Part shown: in pieces, positions 56,775-64,000 of the stretch
How the letters are laid out: each line of letters begins with the position of its first letter
How positions within the stretch are numbered: the stretch's first letter is position 1
Assembly (NCBI RefSeq): GCF_014268275.3
Contig: NZ_CP077084.1
Coordinates: 1,674,001-1,738,000 of the forward strand
Length of the DNA: 64,000 nt
Reading direction: 5' to 3'
Origin: Pseudomonas tritici
GTDB taxonomy: Bacteria > Pseudomonadota > Gammaproteobacteria > Pseudomonadales > Pseudomonadaceae
Program-made: the position numbers and the translations under genes
The notes under the pieces: model-generated
What the model saw: only the letters and a program-made list of their open reading frames with translations
What the model was told of the DNA's origin: nothing
Databases searched by the model: none

Positions 56775-56939
56775 AAGGTGAGAGCGCTCTGGCTTGGCCC
56801 ACGCTTGTAACTGTTCGAGGTGGGCTCGTTCAACTGTTCGGGCTCAATGACCAGAGTGGAGAGGTGAGTGACAGCATGGGCTCCCACACGTGCTTTAAGC
56901 ACTTCGGGCATTCAGCTTGTCACTCACCGCTCTCACCTT
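56775..56939 (-). ncRNA. Structured RNA upstream of IS110 transposase, candidate bridge RNA
   Basis: A closing 12-bp perfect stem (AAGGTGAGAGCG at 56775-56786, CGCTCTCACCTT at 56928-56939) encloses two arms. Arm 1: GGTGAGTGACA/TGTCACTCACC (56863-56873, 56918-56928), whose loop holds GCTCCCAC (56880-56887) and a small hairpin GTGCTTTAAGCAC. Arm 2: GCTCTGG/CCAGAG with an inner GCCCAC/GTGGGC stem, whose loop holds TGTAACTG (56806-56813). GCTCCCAC repeats the flanking REP core, and TGTAACTG recurs at 55788-55795 near the opposite end. These fit target and donor guides of a bridge RNA. The assignment is inferred; it was not folded by program. Confidence 0.6.
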
Positions 56940-57001
56940 CAGTTTAAGCCTGGTTCAAGACACAAGCGGGCCTGCTCCCACATTTGGATCTTCAGCGTGG
57001 C

Positions 57002-57211
57002 TTACGCCCCGTGGCACTTCTTGAATTTCTTCTCGCTGCCGCACGGGCAAGGGTCATTGCGACCCACGTCCTTCAACGCATTGCGCACCGGCTCCTGGTG
57101 AGCGTGGCCGCAGTTCGGACCGTGGACATGGCCGTGGTCGTGATCATGGTGATCGTGGTGATCGTGATCATGGTTGCAGTCAGGACCATGGACGTGGGGT
57201 TGCTGAGTCAT
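57002..57211 (-). CDS. Small His-rich SEC-C motif protein
   Basis: A 69-residue protein. Residues 1-40 are a histidine/aspartate-rich tract (repeated HD and HDH units, [19 protein letters not shown]) likely to bind metal. The C-terminal ~22 residues are a complete SEC-C zinc motif ([19 protein letters not shown]), as found at the end of SecA. The start overlaps the stop of the LEA14-like lipoprotein gene by four bases. The nucleotide sequence of the SEC-C part resembles that at the end of the nearby ychJ-like gene. No function is assigned; metal handling is a guess. Confidence 0.8.
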   Translation of the reverse strand: MTQQPHVHGPDCNHDHDHHDHHDHDHGHVHGPNCGHAHQEPVRNALKDVGRNDPCPCGSEKKFKKCHGA

Positions 57212-57690
57212 CGATGTCGCTCCGGAATAAAATCGCCGGGGATTATCTCGCCATTGTGGTTCACCTGCACGTCATAACCGATGAATAATCCGGTTTTCAG
57301 CTCACCTTCCAGGCGATACGGCACAGGCTTGTTGGGGTTTTTCAGCATCTGCACCACATCACGGATCTGCGGCCAGAGGTTGGTGCGTACCGACACCCGG
57401 AAAAACTTATGACTGCGCGGCGGTACGGTGAGCCACTCGTCGGACTCGCCCTCGGTCAACACGAAGTCGCCCAGGCTGACCTTGTAGATCAGGCCGCGCA
57501 CGGTCAGGTCGGCGTCGTCACGGTTGTCCACGCGAAAGAACAGCTTGAACTTCTGCTCCAGCAGCTTGGCGCGCACCACTTCGACTTTCACCAGGGACAC
57601 GTGCGGCGGCGGTGAGTCGTCTTCGAACCACGACGCGCAGCCGGTCAGGCCAAGGGTTAACGCCAGCATCAAGCTGTACATCCGGAGCAT
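57208..57690 (-). CDS. LEA14-like (water stress/LEA type 2) lipoprotein
   Basis: A 160-residue lipoprotein from the ATG at 57690, with signal [18 protein letters not shown] and lipobox LTGC. The mature part is a single LEA-2/WHy-like immunoglobulin-type beta domain ([37 protein letters not shown], the usual N-P/N-R-N-type segment). Homologs lie beside ychJ in other pseudomonads. The extension to 57750 overlaps untranslated sequence and lacks a signal. Physiological role unknown. Confidence 0.82.
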   Translation of the reverse strand: MLRMYSLMLALTLGLTGCASWFEDDSPPPHVSLVKVEVVRAKLLEQKFKLFFRVDNRDDADLTVRGLIYKVSLGDFVLTEGESDEWLTVPPRSHKFFRVSVRTNLWPQIRDVVQMLKNPNKPVPYRLEGELKTGLFIGYDVQVNHNGEIIPGDFIPERHR

Positions 57691-57709
57691 GGCGTGAGCC
57701 CTGTGGTGG

Positions 57710-58180
57710 CTAGAGATAGCTGGAACAACACTTCTTGAATTTCTGCCCACTGCCGCACAGGCACGGATCGTTGCGTCCGGCCTTCACTTCCACTGTCGGG
57801 TCGATGAAGTACCAGCGCCCGTCATTCTGTACGAAAGAGGACTGCTCGCGGTGGCTATGTTCGCCGGTGCTGTCATGCCAGCGCGCAGTGAACGTCACAA
57901 AGGCATGTTCCGGCTGGCCGCCAAACACCTCGGAGCTTTCCACTTCAAGGCCGAGCCAGGTGCTCTGTGCGCTCCAGGTGCCGATGGCATTGCGGTCCAG
58001 GTTCGGCTGTTGGGCGGGCAGGGTGGTGGCGACCAGATAGTCCACCAGGCCCAGCACGTAGGCGCTGTAGCGCGAGCGCATCAGCGCGCTCGCGCAAGGT
58101 GCCGGGTGCCCGGCGTGATAATGGCCGCAGCAGGCATCCAGCAGGTTGCCACTGCCGCAGGGGCAAATGGGTGTGCTCAT
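57710..58180 (-). CDS. YchJ-family protein with N- and C-terminal SEC-C motifs
   Basis: A 156-residue UPF0225/YchJ-type protein from the ATG at 58180. An N-terminal SEC-C ([19 protein letters not shown]) is followed by an NTF2-like central domain ([47 protein letters not shown]) and a C-terminal SEC-C ([18 protein letters not shown]). Function is unknown in all species. It starts four bases before the end of the DUF6231-type gene upstream, and the LEA14-like gene follows after 19 bases, so these genes form one minus-strand unit. Confidence 0.88.
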   Translation of the reverse strand: MSTPICPCGSGNLLDACCGHYHAGHPAPCASALMRSRYSAYVLGLVDYLVATTLPAQQPNLDRNAIGTWSAQSTWLGLEVESSEVFGGQPEHAFVTFTARWHDSTGEHSHREQSSFVQNDGRWYFIDPTVEVKAGRNDPCLCGSGQKFKKCCSSYL

Positions 58181-58184
58181 GGGG

Positions 58185-58682
58185 TTACCACCAGTACTTT
58201 CCGAAGTTTTCCGGGTTGGCCCAAAAGCGGGCGTTGAGCCAGTCCGGTACTTGTTTATAGTCAAGCAGATCATAGGTAAACAGCGTCAGAACCTGCTCAT
58301 CACGCTGGAAACGCTCACCAGCCTGCAGGGCCAGCGAGAAGAAGTCGGTGTCCTTCCAGTCGCAGGCGCCCAGGTCCACCAGCACCGCAATGCGGCTGGC
58401 ATTGAGGTTGCGGATGCCGCCAAGCAGCGTCAGGCCTTGTGGTTTTGACAGGTGCTCCAGGCAGTCCACCACCAGCGCCAGGTCAAACCGCTGTGCGGCA
58501 AGCTCCGCCGGCAAGGCTCCCGGTGCCGCGACAGACACCTGGGTATCCGGGTGCGCCTTTTGAAACGCCTCCAGCGCCGGGAACTGGCTGGCGCCCAACA
58601 ACAACAGGCGTTTTGGCTGGTGCAAATCAAGCAAGGCGGCCAAGGCTTGCTGGGGTGTACGGGCAGAAATACCAGCGGTCAT
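58185..58682 (-). CDS. Conserved Pseudomonas protein, DUF6231-like, possible methyltransferase fold
   Basis: A 165-residue cytosolic protein. The N-terminal part resembles a Rossmann-type SAM-binding fold ([17 protein letters not shown], then [18 protein letters not shown] with the D-x-L-E-H-L pattern). The glycine motif is degenerate (GASQF instead of GxGxG), so catalysis is doubtful. The C-terminal ~50 residues ([20 protein letters not shown], ending in WW) are specific to this group. It is the first gene of the ychJ-LEA14-SEC-C unit. I recall it as DUF6231, but no search was run. Confidence 0.65.
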   Translation of the reverse strand: MTAGISARTPQQALAALLDLHQPKRLLLLGASQFPALEAFQKAHPDTQVSVAAPGALPAELAAQRFDLALVVDCLEHLSKPQGLTLLGGIRNLNASRIAVLVDLGACDWKDTDFFSLALQAGERFQRDEQVLTLFTYDLLDYKQVPDWLNARFWANPENFGKYWW

Positions 58683-58872
58683 CAGAGATCCTCACATCAG
58701 GACCGTAGAGACTAGCGCGGCTGAGCGTGCGGGCCTAGAGCGGGCGGCAGCGAAAAGTCCGACAAGAGCAACGAACCTCAATGAATACAGGGGGGCGGCG
58801 CAGTGGCGCAGATGAAAAGAGCCGTCTTTACTCCACCCATCGGCCCCCGCCGATCCCCTCAGGAGAAATCAG

Positions 58873-59568
58873 ATGAGCATCATGCGGACAGCTCTACCCT
58901 TGGTTCTGCTAACCGGAGTATTGACAGGTTGCGCAGGTTTGCAAAAAACCGATTGGCCCACCTGCGCCGCCGTTGGCGGTGTGACCGGCGCGGCGATCGG
59001 TGCCACTGAAAGCTCGGCCTATGCAGGCTATGGTGCGTTGCTGATCGGTGGCATGGCCGGCGCCTATTGCTGGGTGCACGGCGATGGCGACGAAGACGGC
59101 GATGGTGTGCCAGACAGCCGCGACAAGTGCCCGGGCACGCCAAAAGGTGTGCAGGTAAATGCCGATGGGTGTCCGCCTGCGCCGCCAGCGGCCGTGGTTG
59201 AGGAGGTCGTGGTGGTCAAGGAAGAAACCATCGTGATTCGCGATGTGCATTTTGAATTCGACTCGGCCAGGCTGACCGCGGCGGATAAAACCAAGCTCGA
59301 CATCATCGCCACCCGCCTGAAACAGGAAGCCCCAAGCGCTCAACTGCGCGTCACCGGCCATACCGACAGCGTGGGCAAAGACGCCTACAACCAACGGCTC
59401 TCGGATAAGCGCGCGCATTCGGTGACGGATTACCTGGTCGGCTCCGGTGTGCCTCGCAGCGCCTTCGTGGCGGTGACGGGCGCGGGTGAGAGCCAGCCGG
59501 TGGCTGACAATAAAACCGCTGAAGGCCGTGCCTTGAACCGTCGCACGGAAATCCAGATCAACCGCTGA
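58873..59568 (+). CDS. OmpA-family peptidoglycan-associated lipoprotein
   Basis: A 231-residue outer-membrane lipoprotein. The signal ends at lipobox LTGC (Cys20). A glycine-zipper-like stretch (GGVTGAAIGATESSAYAGYG) at about 34-60 is followed by one thrombospondin type 3 calcium repeat (GDEDGDGVPDSRDKCPGTP). A short Val/Pro linker leads to an OmpA-like domain from about residue 120 (HFEFDSARLT, VTGHTDSVGKDAYNQRLSDK, LNRRTEIQI) that binds peptidoglycan. CAGGAGAA precedes the ATG. A hairpin follows the stop. Confidence 0.9.
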   Translation: MSIMRTALPLVLLTGVLTGCAGLQKTDWPTCAAVGGVTGAAIGATESSAYAGYGALLIGGMAGAYCWVHGDGDEDGDGVPDSRDKCPGTPKGVQVNADGCPPAPPAAVVEEVVVVKEETIVIRDVHFEFDSARLTAADKTKLDIIATRLKQEAPSAQLRVTGHTDSVGKDAYNQRLSDKRAHSVTDYLVGSGVPRSAFVAVTGAGESQPVADNKTAEGRALNRRTEIQINR

Positions 59569-59575
59569 CGGCCCT

Positions 59576-59600
59576 TGCCCCTGTGGGTTCCACAGGGGCA
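59576..59600 (+). terminator. Hairpin after the OmpA-family gene
   Basis: TGCCCCTGTGG (59576-59586) pairs perfectly with CCACAGGGGCA (59590-59600). The following TTGCTGG is a weak T tract, so termination may be partial or Rho-aided. Confidence 0.6.
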
Positions 59601-59737
59601 TTGCTGGCAACTTTCGCTGAAGTCTCCCCTTTGTTAACTTTTTTGATCCTTCACTGGCAAAACGCCGGTAGAAGTCGTTACTGTGCGTCCAAAGAATAAT
59701 TTGAAATAGCTTTTGTAATAATTCCGGGGAGCTTCAT

Positions 59738-60496
59738 ATGCGTAAGGTTTTACTGTTGGCCGTGTTGGTCAGCCCCGTTGCCCTGGCGCAAAGCGTCAGT
59801 GTTGAAACCAACTCGTTGATGCGCCTGCCCAGCAGCACCAGCGTGTTGCAACTGGAGCGCCTGGACGTGGCGGACTACGGCACCTTGCTGGTGCCTTCCA
59901 CCATCAGCCAAGTCACGGTGGATGAGTTGCACCTGGGGCGTGACGCCCGTATCGCCATCGTGCCCGGCGGCACCGCGCTGCAATTGCAGGTGCGCCATGC
60001 GCAGTTGGACCACGGCAGCCAGATCACCTCACGCGGCGCTCCCGGTACCCATGAAAAGCCGGCCAAGGCTGGGCGTGATTTGATCTTGCGCATCAATTCG
60101 CTGAACGCTGAAGAACTCTCGGTGGACGCCCGTGGCGGCGCCGGTGCCCAAGGTTATGCCGGGCTGGATGGTGCCAACGGTGAGGACCCGGGTTGCACCT
60201 GGGGTTCGGCGGGCCGGGGCTTCAATGGCGATAACGGCGGGGATGGTTTGCCCGGCGCGGCAGGTGCACAGGTGCGGGTTGAGTTGCCGCAGGACTTCCC
60301 CGCGCAGCAGATCAAGGTGTGGGTGGACGGTGGCCCCGGTGGCCTGGCGGGCACGGCGGGTAAACCAGGTCGCGGCGGCGAGTCCAAGGGCTGCCTGGTG
60401 TACCGCGCAGACGGTGGCGAGAAAGGCCGCCCAGGGTTGGAAGGGCAGCCGGGGCCTACGGGGCCAGCGGGTACAGTGACCATCCAACGCCTGTAG
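59738..60496 (+). CDS. Secreted collagen-like glycine-rich protein
   Basis: A 252-residue protein with signal peptide MRKVLLLAVLVSPVALA. The first ~100 mature residues look like beta-helix or beta-sheet material (LQLERLDVADYGTLLVPSTI, QVRHAQLDHGSQITSRG). Then come two Gly-X-Y-type segments, at about 130-170 (GAGAQGYAGLDGANGED, GFNGDNGGDGLPGAAG) and 200-248 (GGPGGLAGTAGKPGRGG, GRPGLEGQPGPTGPAG). Two lone cysteines (near residues 152 and 219) may pair. A purine-rich GGGGAG precedes the ATG. It is not a known enzyme; an exported structural or surface role is an inference. Confidence 0.75.
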   Translation: MRKVLLLAVLVSPVALAQSVSVETNSLMRLPSSTSVLQLERLDVADYGTLLVPSTISQVTVDELHLGRDARIAIVPGGTALQLQVRHAQLDHGSQITSRGAPGTHEKPAKAGRDLILRINSLNAEELSVDARGGAGAQGYAGLDGANGEDPGCTWGSAGRGFNGDNGGDGLPGAAGAQVRVELPQDFPAQQIKVWVDGGPGGLAGTAGKPGRGGESKGCLVYRADGGEKGRPGLEGQPGPTGPAGTVTIQRL

Positions 60497-60503
60497 AAAC
60501 CCC

Positions 60504-60592
60504 GTAGCAGCTGTCGAGCCCTGGCGAGGCTGCGTCCGCGGTGTATCTGACGCACCGCGGACGCAGCCTCGCCAGGGCTCGACAGCTGCTAC
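60504..60592. repeat. 89-bp imperfect palindrome, copy 2
   Basis: GTAGCAGCTGTCGAGCCCTG at the left pairs with CAGGGCTCGACAGCTGCTAC at the right, with inner arms GGCGAGGCTGCGTCCGCGGT/ACCGCGGACGCAGCCTCGCC apart from the short centre. Same family as 35395-35483. Here the arms are a perfect match over nearly 40 bases. Confidence 0.85.
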
Positions 60593-60609
60593 GTCGATTC
60601 GCGAGGGTT

Positions 60610-61074
60610 TTAGAACATCGGTCGGGCCGAAGCAATTGCCACCACCCCCAACCCCACGATCAGATTGATTCCCACCAGCTTGCGAATCTGACCCAACGCA
60701 GCCGCACCCGCCGGCCAATCTTCAGCCGCCACTGCCGTGCGCAATTCCGGGAGTTTCAACGCCTGGATACGGATAAACAGCGCCGTCATCACCAGATACA
60801 ACCCCATCATCACCTGCACATAGCGCGGTGCTGTCTCAAACCCGCTGAAGCGCAACTGCAACAGGCCAATGCCGCTGATCGGCAAAACCGCCACCGCGAC
60901 CCACACCCAAACGAAAAAACGTTGAAACACATTTGCCCACAGCTTGAGCCGGGCAGGGCCTTCAAGCGCCGCCACAGCGGCGGGGCGCAGGATCATCCAG
61001 GCGAAAAACATGCCGCCGACCCAGATCAGGGCAGCCAGTACATGCAGGGTATAAACGAGGCTAAACACAGTCAT
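60610..61074 (-). CDS. CopD-like integral membrane protein
   Basis: A 154-residue protein with four membrane segments: about 3-27, 52-70, 83-102 and 130-150. The N-terminus MTVFSLVYTLHVLAALIWVG has the His of the CopD/YhjE-like group. GGMFFAWMILRPAA follows, and RYVQVMMGLYLVMTALFIRI is the third segment. By family it is sometimes linked to copper or haem-related processes, but no copper gene is nearby and no clear metal site is seen. It is convergent with the collagen-like gene across palindrome copy 2 and divergent from dinG. Confidence 0.75.
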   Translation of the reverse strand: MTVFSLVYTLHVLAALIWVGGMFFAWMILRPAAVAALEGPARLKLWANVFQRFFVWVWVAVAVLPISGIGLLQLRFSGFETAPRYVQVMMGLYLVMTALFIRIQALKLPELRTAVAAEDWPAGAAALGQIRKLVGINLIVGLGVVAIASARPMF

Positions 61075-61173
61075 TGAGGTACTCCGTTCTGCGCGGGATT
61101 AATTAGCGGGGTATGATAGCGGCCGATCCGAACCACTGAAAATTTATCCAGCGTTTTTTGCGCCCGACTATCC

Positions 61174-63318
61174 ATGATCAGCACTGAACTCAAAACTACG
61201 ATCCAGGGCGCCTACACGCGTTTTCTCGAAGCCAAGAGCTTGAAACCGCGCTACGGCCAACGCCTGATGATCGCCGAAGTGGCCAAGGTCCTCGGGGATA
61301 TCGACACCGACGACGAAGGCCGGCGCAGTGGCGACCCCGCGATCGTGGCCGTCGAGGCCGGCACCGGTACCGGCAAGACTGTAGCCTACAGCCTGGCCGC
61401 GATCCCTACCGCCAAGGCCGCCGGCAAACGCCTGGTGATTGCCACCGCGACCGTCGCCCTGCAAGAGCAGATCGTCTACAAAGACCTGCCTGACCTGATG
61501 CGCAACAGCGGCCTGAACTTCACCTTCGCCCTGGCCAAGGGCCGTGGCCGCTACATGTGCCTGTCCAAGCTCGACGTGCTGTTGCAGGAAGGCCACGCGC
61601 AAACCGCCACCGCGTCGCTGTTTGAAGAAGAAGGCTTCAAGATCGAAGTGGATGAAGTCAGCCAGAAGCTGTTCACCAGCATGATCGAGAAGCTGGCCGG
61701 CAATAAATGGGACGGCGACCGCGACAGCTGGCCCACCGCGCTGGAAGACGCCGACTGGGCGCGCCTGACCACCGACCACAGCCAGTGCACCAATCGCCAT
61801 TGCCCCAACTTCGGCCAGTGCGCCTTCTACAAAGCGCGCGAAGGCATGGGCAAGGTCGATGTGATCGTCACTAACCACGACATGGTCCTGGCCGACCTGG
61901 CCTTGGGCGGTGGCGCCGTGCTGCCTGACCCGCGCGACACCCTCTATGTATTCGACGAAGGCCATCACCTGCCCGACAAGGCCATCGGCCACTTCGCCCA
62001 CTACACGCGGCTGCGTTCCACTGCCGACTGGCTGGAAACCACCGCGAAGAACCTCACCAAGTTGTTGGCCCAGCATCCGCTGCCCGGCGACCTGGGCAAG
62101 CTGATCGAACAAGTGCCGGAGCTGGCGCGGGAGATCAAGACCCAACAGCAATTCATGTTCAGCGCCTGCGAGCAGGTGGCTGACTTCAAGCCCGGTGAAG
62201 ACGTCGAGGGCCGTGAGCGACCCCGTCATCGTTTCGTCGGTGGGTTGATCCCCGAACACATGCGCGAAATGGGCATCGAGTTAAAGAAGGGCTTCTCGCG
62301 CCTGACCGACCTGTTCACCCGCCTTACTGACCTGCTCAAGGAGGGCATGGACGGCGAGGTCAACATTGGCATCGCCAGCAACCAGGCCGAAGAATGGTAT
62401 CCGCTGTTCGGCAGTCTGCTTTCCCGTTCCCAGGGCAACTGGGAGTTGTGGACGGCCTTCACCGTCGAAGACCCGGAAGACAACCCGCCCATGGCGCGCT
62501 GGTTGACCCTGTCGGAAAGCGGCGCGCTGTTTGATATCGAGGTCAACGCCAGCCCGATCCTGGCGGCCGAAATGCTGCGGCGCAACCTCTGGAACGTCGC
62601 CTACGGCTGCCTGGTGACCTCGGCCACGCTGACCGCGCTGGGTACTTTTGATCGCTTCCGCATGCGCGCCGGCCTGCCGAAAAAAGCCGTTACGGCGGTA
62701 GTGCCAAGCCCGTTCCATCACGCCGACGCGGGTGTGTTGCGGGTGCCGGACCTCAAGGCCGACCCACGGGATGCACCCGCCCACACGGCCGCGATCATCC
62801 GCGACCTGCCGGAGCTGGTAGAAGGCTCGCGGGGCACCCTGGTGCTGTTCTCGTCACGCAAACAGATGCAGGACGTGTTCGACGGCCTCGACCGCGACTG
62901 GCGCAAGCAAGTGTTTATCCAGGGCAACCTGTCCAAACAGGAAACCCTGAACAAGCACAAGGCGCGGGTCGACGGTGGAGACTCCAGCGTGCTGTTCGGC
63001 CTGGCGAGTTTCGCCGAGGGTGTGGACTTGCCCGGTGCCTACTGCGAACACGTGGTGATCGCCAAGATCCCGTTTTCGGTGCCGGATGATCCGGTCGAGG
63101 CGGCACTGGCCGAGTGGATCGAAGCACGGGGTGGTAATCCGTTCATGGAAATCTCGGTGCCGGATGCTTCCTTGAAGCTGGTCCAGGCCTGTGGTCGCTT
63201 GCTGCGTACCGAAGAAGACCGGGGCACCATCACCTTGCTCGACCGCCGTTTGGTCACCCAACGCTATGGCAAGGCTATCCTCAATGCCTTGCCGCCGTTC
63301 AGGCGCGAAATTTCTTAA
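61174..63318 (+). CDS. dinG: ATP-dependent DNA helicase DinG
   Basis: XPD-like superfamily 2 helicase with an iron-sulfur cluster, 5'-3', acting on R-loops and replication-fork conflicts. The 714-residue product has Walker A EAGTGTGKTVAYSLAA (about residue 65). Four cluster cysteines are in GRYMCLSKL and QCTNRHCPNFGQCAF. The DEGH box is in VFDEGHHLPD, with TSATLTALGTF, LVLFSSRKQM and the closing VQACGRLLRTEEDRGTI. The upstream gap has a TATGAT -10-like box, but I see no LexA (CTGT-N8-ACAG) site, unlike E. coli dinG. Confidence 0.95.
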   Translation: MISTELKTTIQGAYTRFLEAKSLKPRYGQRLMIAEVAKVLGDIDTDDEGRRSGDPAIVAVEAGTGTGKTVAYSLAAIPTAKAAGKRLVIATATVALQEQIVYKDLPDLMRNSGLNFTFALAKGRGRYMCLSKLDVLLQEGHAQTATASLFEEEGFKIEVDEVSQKLFTSMIEKLAGNKWDGDRDSWPTALEDADWARLTTDHSQCTNRHCPNFGQCAFYKAREGMGKVDVIVTNHDMVLADLALGGGAVLPDPRDTLYVFDEGHHLPDKAIGHFAHYTRLRSTADWLETTAKNLTKLLAQHPLPGDLGKLIEQVPELAREIKTQQQFMFSACEQVADFKPGEDVEGRERPRHRFVGGLIPEHMREMGIELKKGFSRLTDLFTRLTDLLKEGMDGEVNIGIASNQAEEWYPLFGSLLSRSQGNWELWTAFTVEDPEDNPPMARWLTLSESGALFDIEVNASPILAAEMLRRNLWNVAYGCLVTSATLTALGTFDRFRMRAGLPKKAVTAVVPSPFHHADAGVLRVPDLKADPRDAPAHTAAIIRDLPELVEGSRGTLVLFSSRKQMQDVFDGLDRDWRKQVFIQGNLSKQETLNKHKARVDGGDSSVLFGLASFAEGVDLPGAYCEHVVIAKIPFSVPDDPVEAALAEWIEARGGNPFMEISVPDASLKLVQACGRLLRTEEDRGTITLLDRRLVTQRYGKAILNALPPFRREIS

Positions 63319-63406
63319 GCCACCGTGGGCGGATTCGCCCACTTCGTGGTCTATCTCAATTATGTCATCAGGCCATTCACCGGCCGCCTGGGAGAACCTT
63401 GCTCGT

Positions 63407-64000
63407 ATGATTCGCACGCTGCCCGCTCTTTTTGCCCTGCTGTTTACCGCGCCCTTGATGGCTGCGCCTGCGGGGCAACAAACGCTGTTCAATTTCGTCC
63501 GGCCTGCCGATGTGGTCAAGGTGGCGACCCAGGACGCCAGCCTGCCGCAATACAACGCCGAACAGACCGCCGAAGGCGAAGTGCTGCGCCGCATCACCTT
63601 CAACCCGGCGGCCGAACCGAGCCTGGTGCTCAGCCCGCAGACCGGCACCTGGGACTGGGCGCAATCGAGCGCCATGAGCTTGCGTATCCAGAGTGCGATG
63701 GACTGGGCGTTAACCCTCTATGTCAAGGTGCAGAGCAGCGATGGCCGCACCCTGGTCAGTCGCATTGACTTGCCGGCCGGTCCGGCCCAGACCTTGTTGA
63801 TCCCGTTGCAAGCCAATTCGCCGTTGAGCCAGGGCATGAAGGCCGGCCCGCCGATGCCGATCACCGTGGACGGCCAGCGCGTATTGCTCGCCAGCAGCGC
63901 GGGTGAAATCGACCGCAGCCAGGTGGTTTCGGTGACCTTGTCGATGCTCAAGCCCAACGCCGCCCAGAGCATCTTGCTGGAGCGCTTTGGCGTGCAGGAC
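63407..64000 (+). CDS. Secreted protein, N-terminal part (runs off window)
   Basis: From the ATG at 63407, behind GGGAGA, an open frame runs to the window end (198 codons). It starts with a signal peptide, MIRTLPALFALLFTAPLMAA, followed by QQTLFNFVRPADVVKVATQD. A beta-rich domain follows (TFNPAAEPSLVLSPQTGTWD, MSLRIQSAMDWALTLYVKVQ), ending in a segment with LLERFGVQD, reminiscent of the N-terminal carbohydrate-binding-like domain of agarase-type glycoside hydrolases. That last point is a weak resemblance from memory. It lies 88 bases downstream of dinG on the same strand. Confidence 0.65.
   Translation, partial: MIRTLPALFALLFTAPLMAAPAGQQTLFNFVRPADVVKVATQDASLPQYNAEQTAEGEVLRRITFNPAAEPSLVLSPQTGTWDWAQSSAMSLRIQSAMDWALTLYVKVQSSDGRTLVSRIDLPAGPAQTLLIPLQANSPLSQGMKAGPPMPITVDGQRVLLASSAGEIDRSQVVSVTLSMLKPNAAQSILLERFGVQD

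Larger units (their letters stand above)
55776..56960 (-). mobile_element. IS110-family insertion element (ends approximate)
   Basis: About 1.2 kb: one transposase gene plus a ~200-base structured non-coding part on its 5' side, the layout of the IS110 group. No terminal inverted repeats are seen, as expected. REP-type sequence stands on both sides, with GCTCCCAC at 55768-55775 and again at 56974-56981 in AAGCGGGCCTGCTCCCACAT. This suggests insertion into a REP site, a known habit of several IS110 members. Exact boundaries cannot be fixed without an empty site. Confidence 0.75.

Noticed and set aside
56775..56939. The 12-bp inverted repeat as terminal inverted repeats of the insertion element
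   Set aside because: Both copies lie on the same (5') side of the transposase gene, so they are arms of a local structure rather than element ends.
61075..61173. LexA box ahead of dinG
   Set aside because: No CTGT-N8-ACAG-like palindrome is present in the gap, so SOS control cannot be claimed from this sequence.

Overview
The window reads as the chromosome of a Pseudomonas of the fluorescens group. It is GC-rich and densely coded. Its first half carries the gammaproteobacterial/Pseudomonas core order map / rpsB-tsf-pyrH-frr-uppS-cdsA-dxr-rseP-bamA-skp-lpxD-fabZ-lpxA-lpxB-rnhB-dnaE-accA-tilS-pyrG-kdsA-eno-ftsB-ispD, then gfnR/adhC-fghA, then ispF-truD-surE-pcm-nlpD-rpoS. Many intergenic gaps hold inverted pairs of the short GTGGGAGC-type REP repeat that is typical of this group. 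Assignments rest on reading the translated proteins and on remembered gene order; no database search was run.

Layout. 1-35.3 kb is the housekeeping block: translation factors, pyrimidine and isoprenoid synthesis, outer-membrane and lipid A assembly, DNA polymerase III, fatty acid synthesis, glycolysis and formaldehyde detoxification, ending in the nlpD-rpoS stress module. 35.5-37 kb holds a cold-shock gene, dcd and a small proline-rich ORF. From 37 kb the content becomes accessory. A DNA-ligase-associated repair system (PdeM phosphoesterase, Lhr-type helicase, ATP-dependent ligase, beta-lactamase-fold exonuclease) appears as two co-oriented pairs (37.1-40.2 kb and 49.4-52.1 kb). They are separated by a glycosyl-modification trio (gtrA, gtrB-like GT2, ArnT-like GT), a divergent two-component system, and a five-gene Aot-type basic amino acid ABC transporter operon.

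52.3-64 kb resumes a Pseudomonas backbone: QuiP-like acylase, YghU/YfcG-type GST, an IS110-family insertion, two SEC-C proteins, an LEA14-like lipoprotein, an OmpA-family lipoprotein, a collagen-like secreted protein, a small CopD-like membrane protein, the DinG helicase, and the start of a secreted protein that runs off the end.

Most notable: the IS110-family element has upstream of its transposase a highly structured ~165-nt non-coding segment. One loop repeats the GCTCCCAC core of the REP sequences flanking the element, and another loop repeats eight bases near the opposite end, as expected for a bridge RNA with target and donor guides. Also of interest are the split ligase-associated system, the synteny break right after rpoS, hairpins in the rpoS and ispF leaders, and several small or low-complexity proteins.
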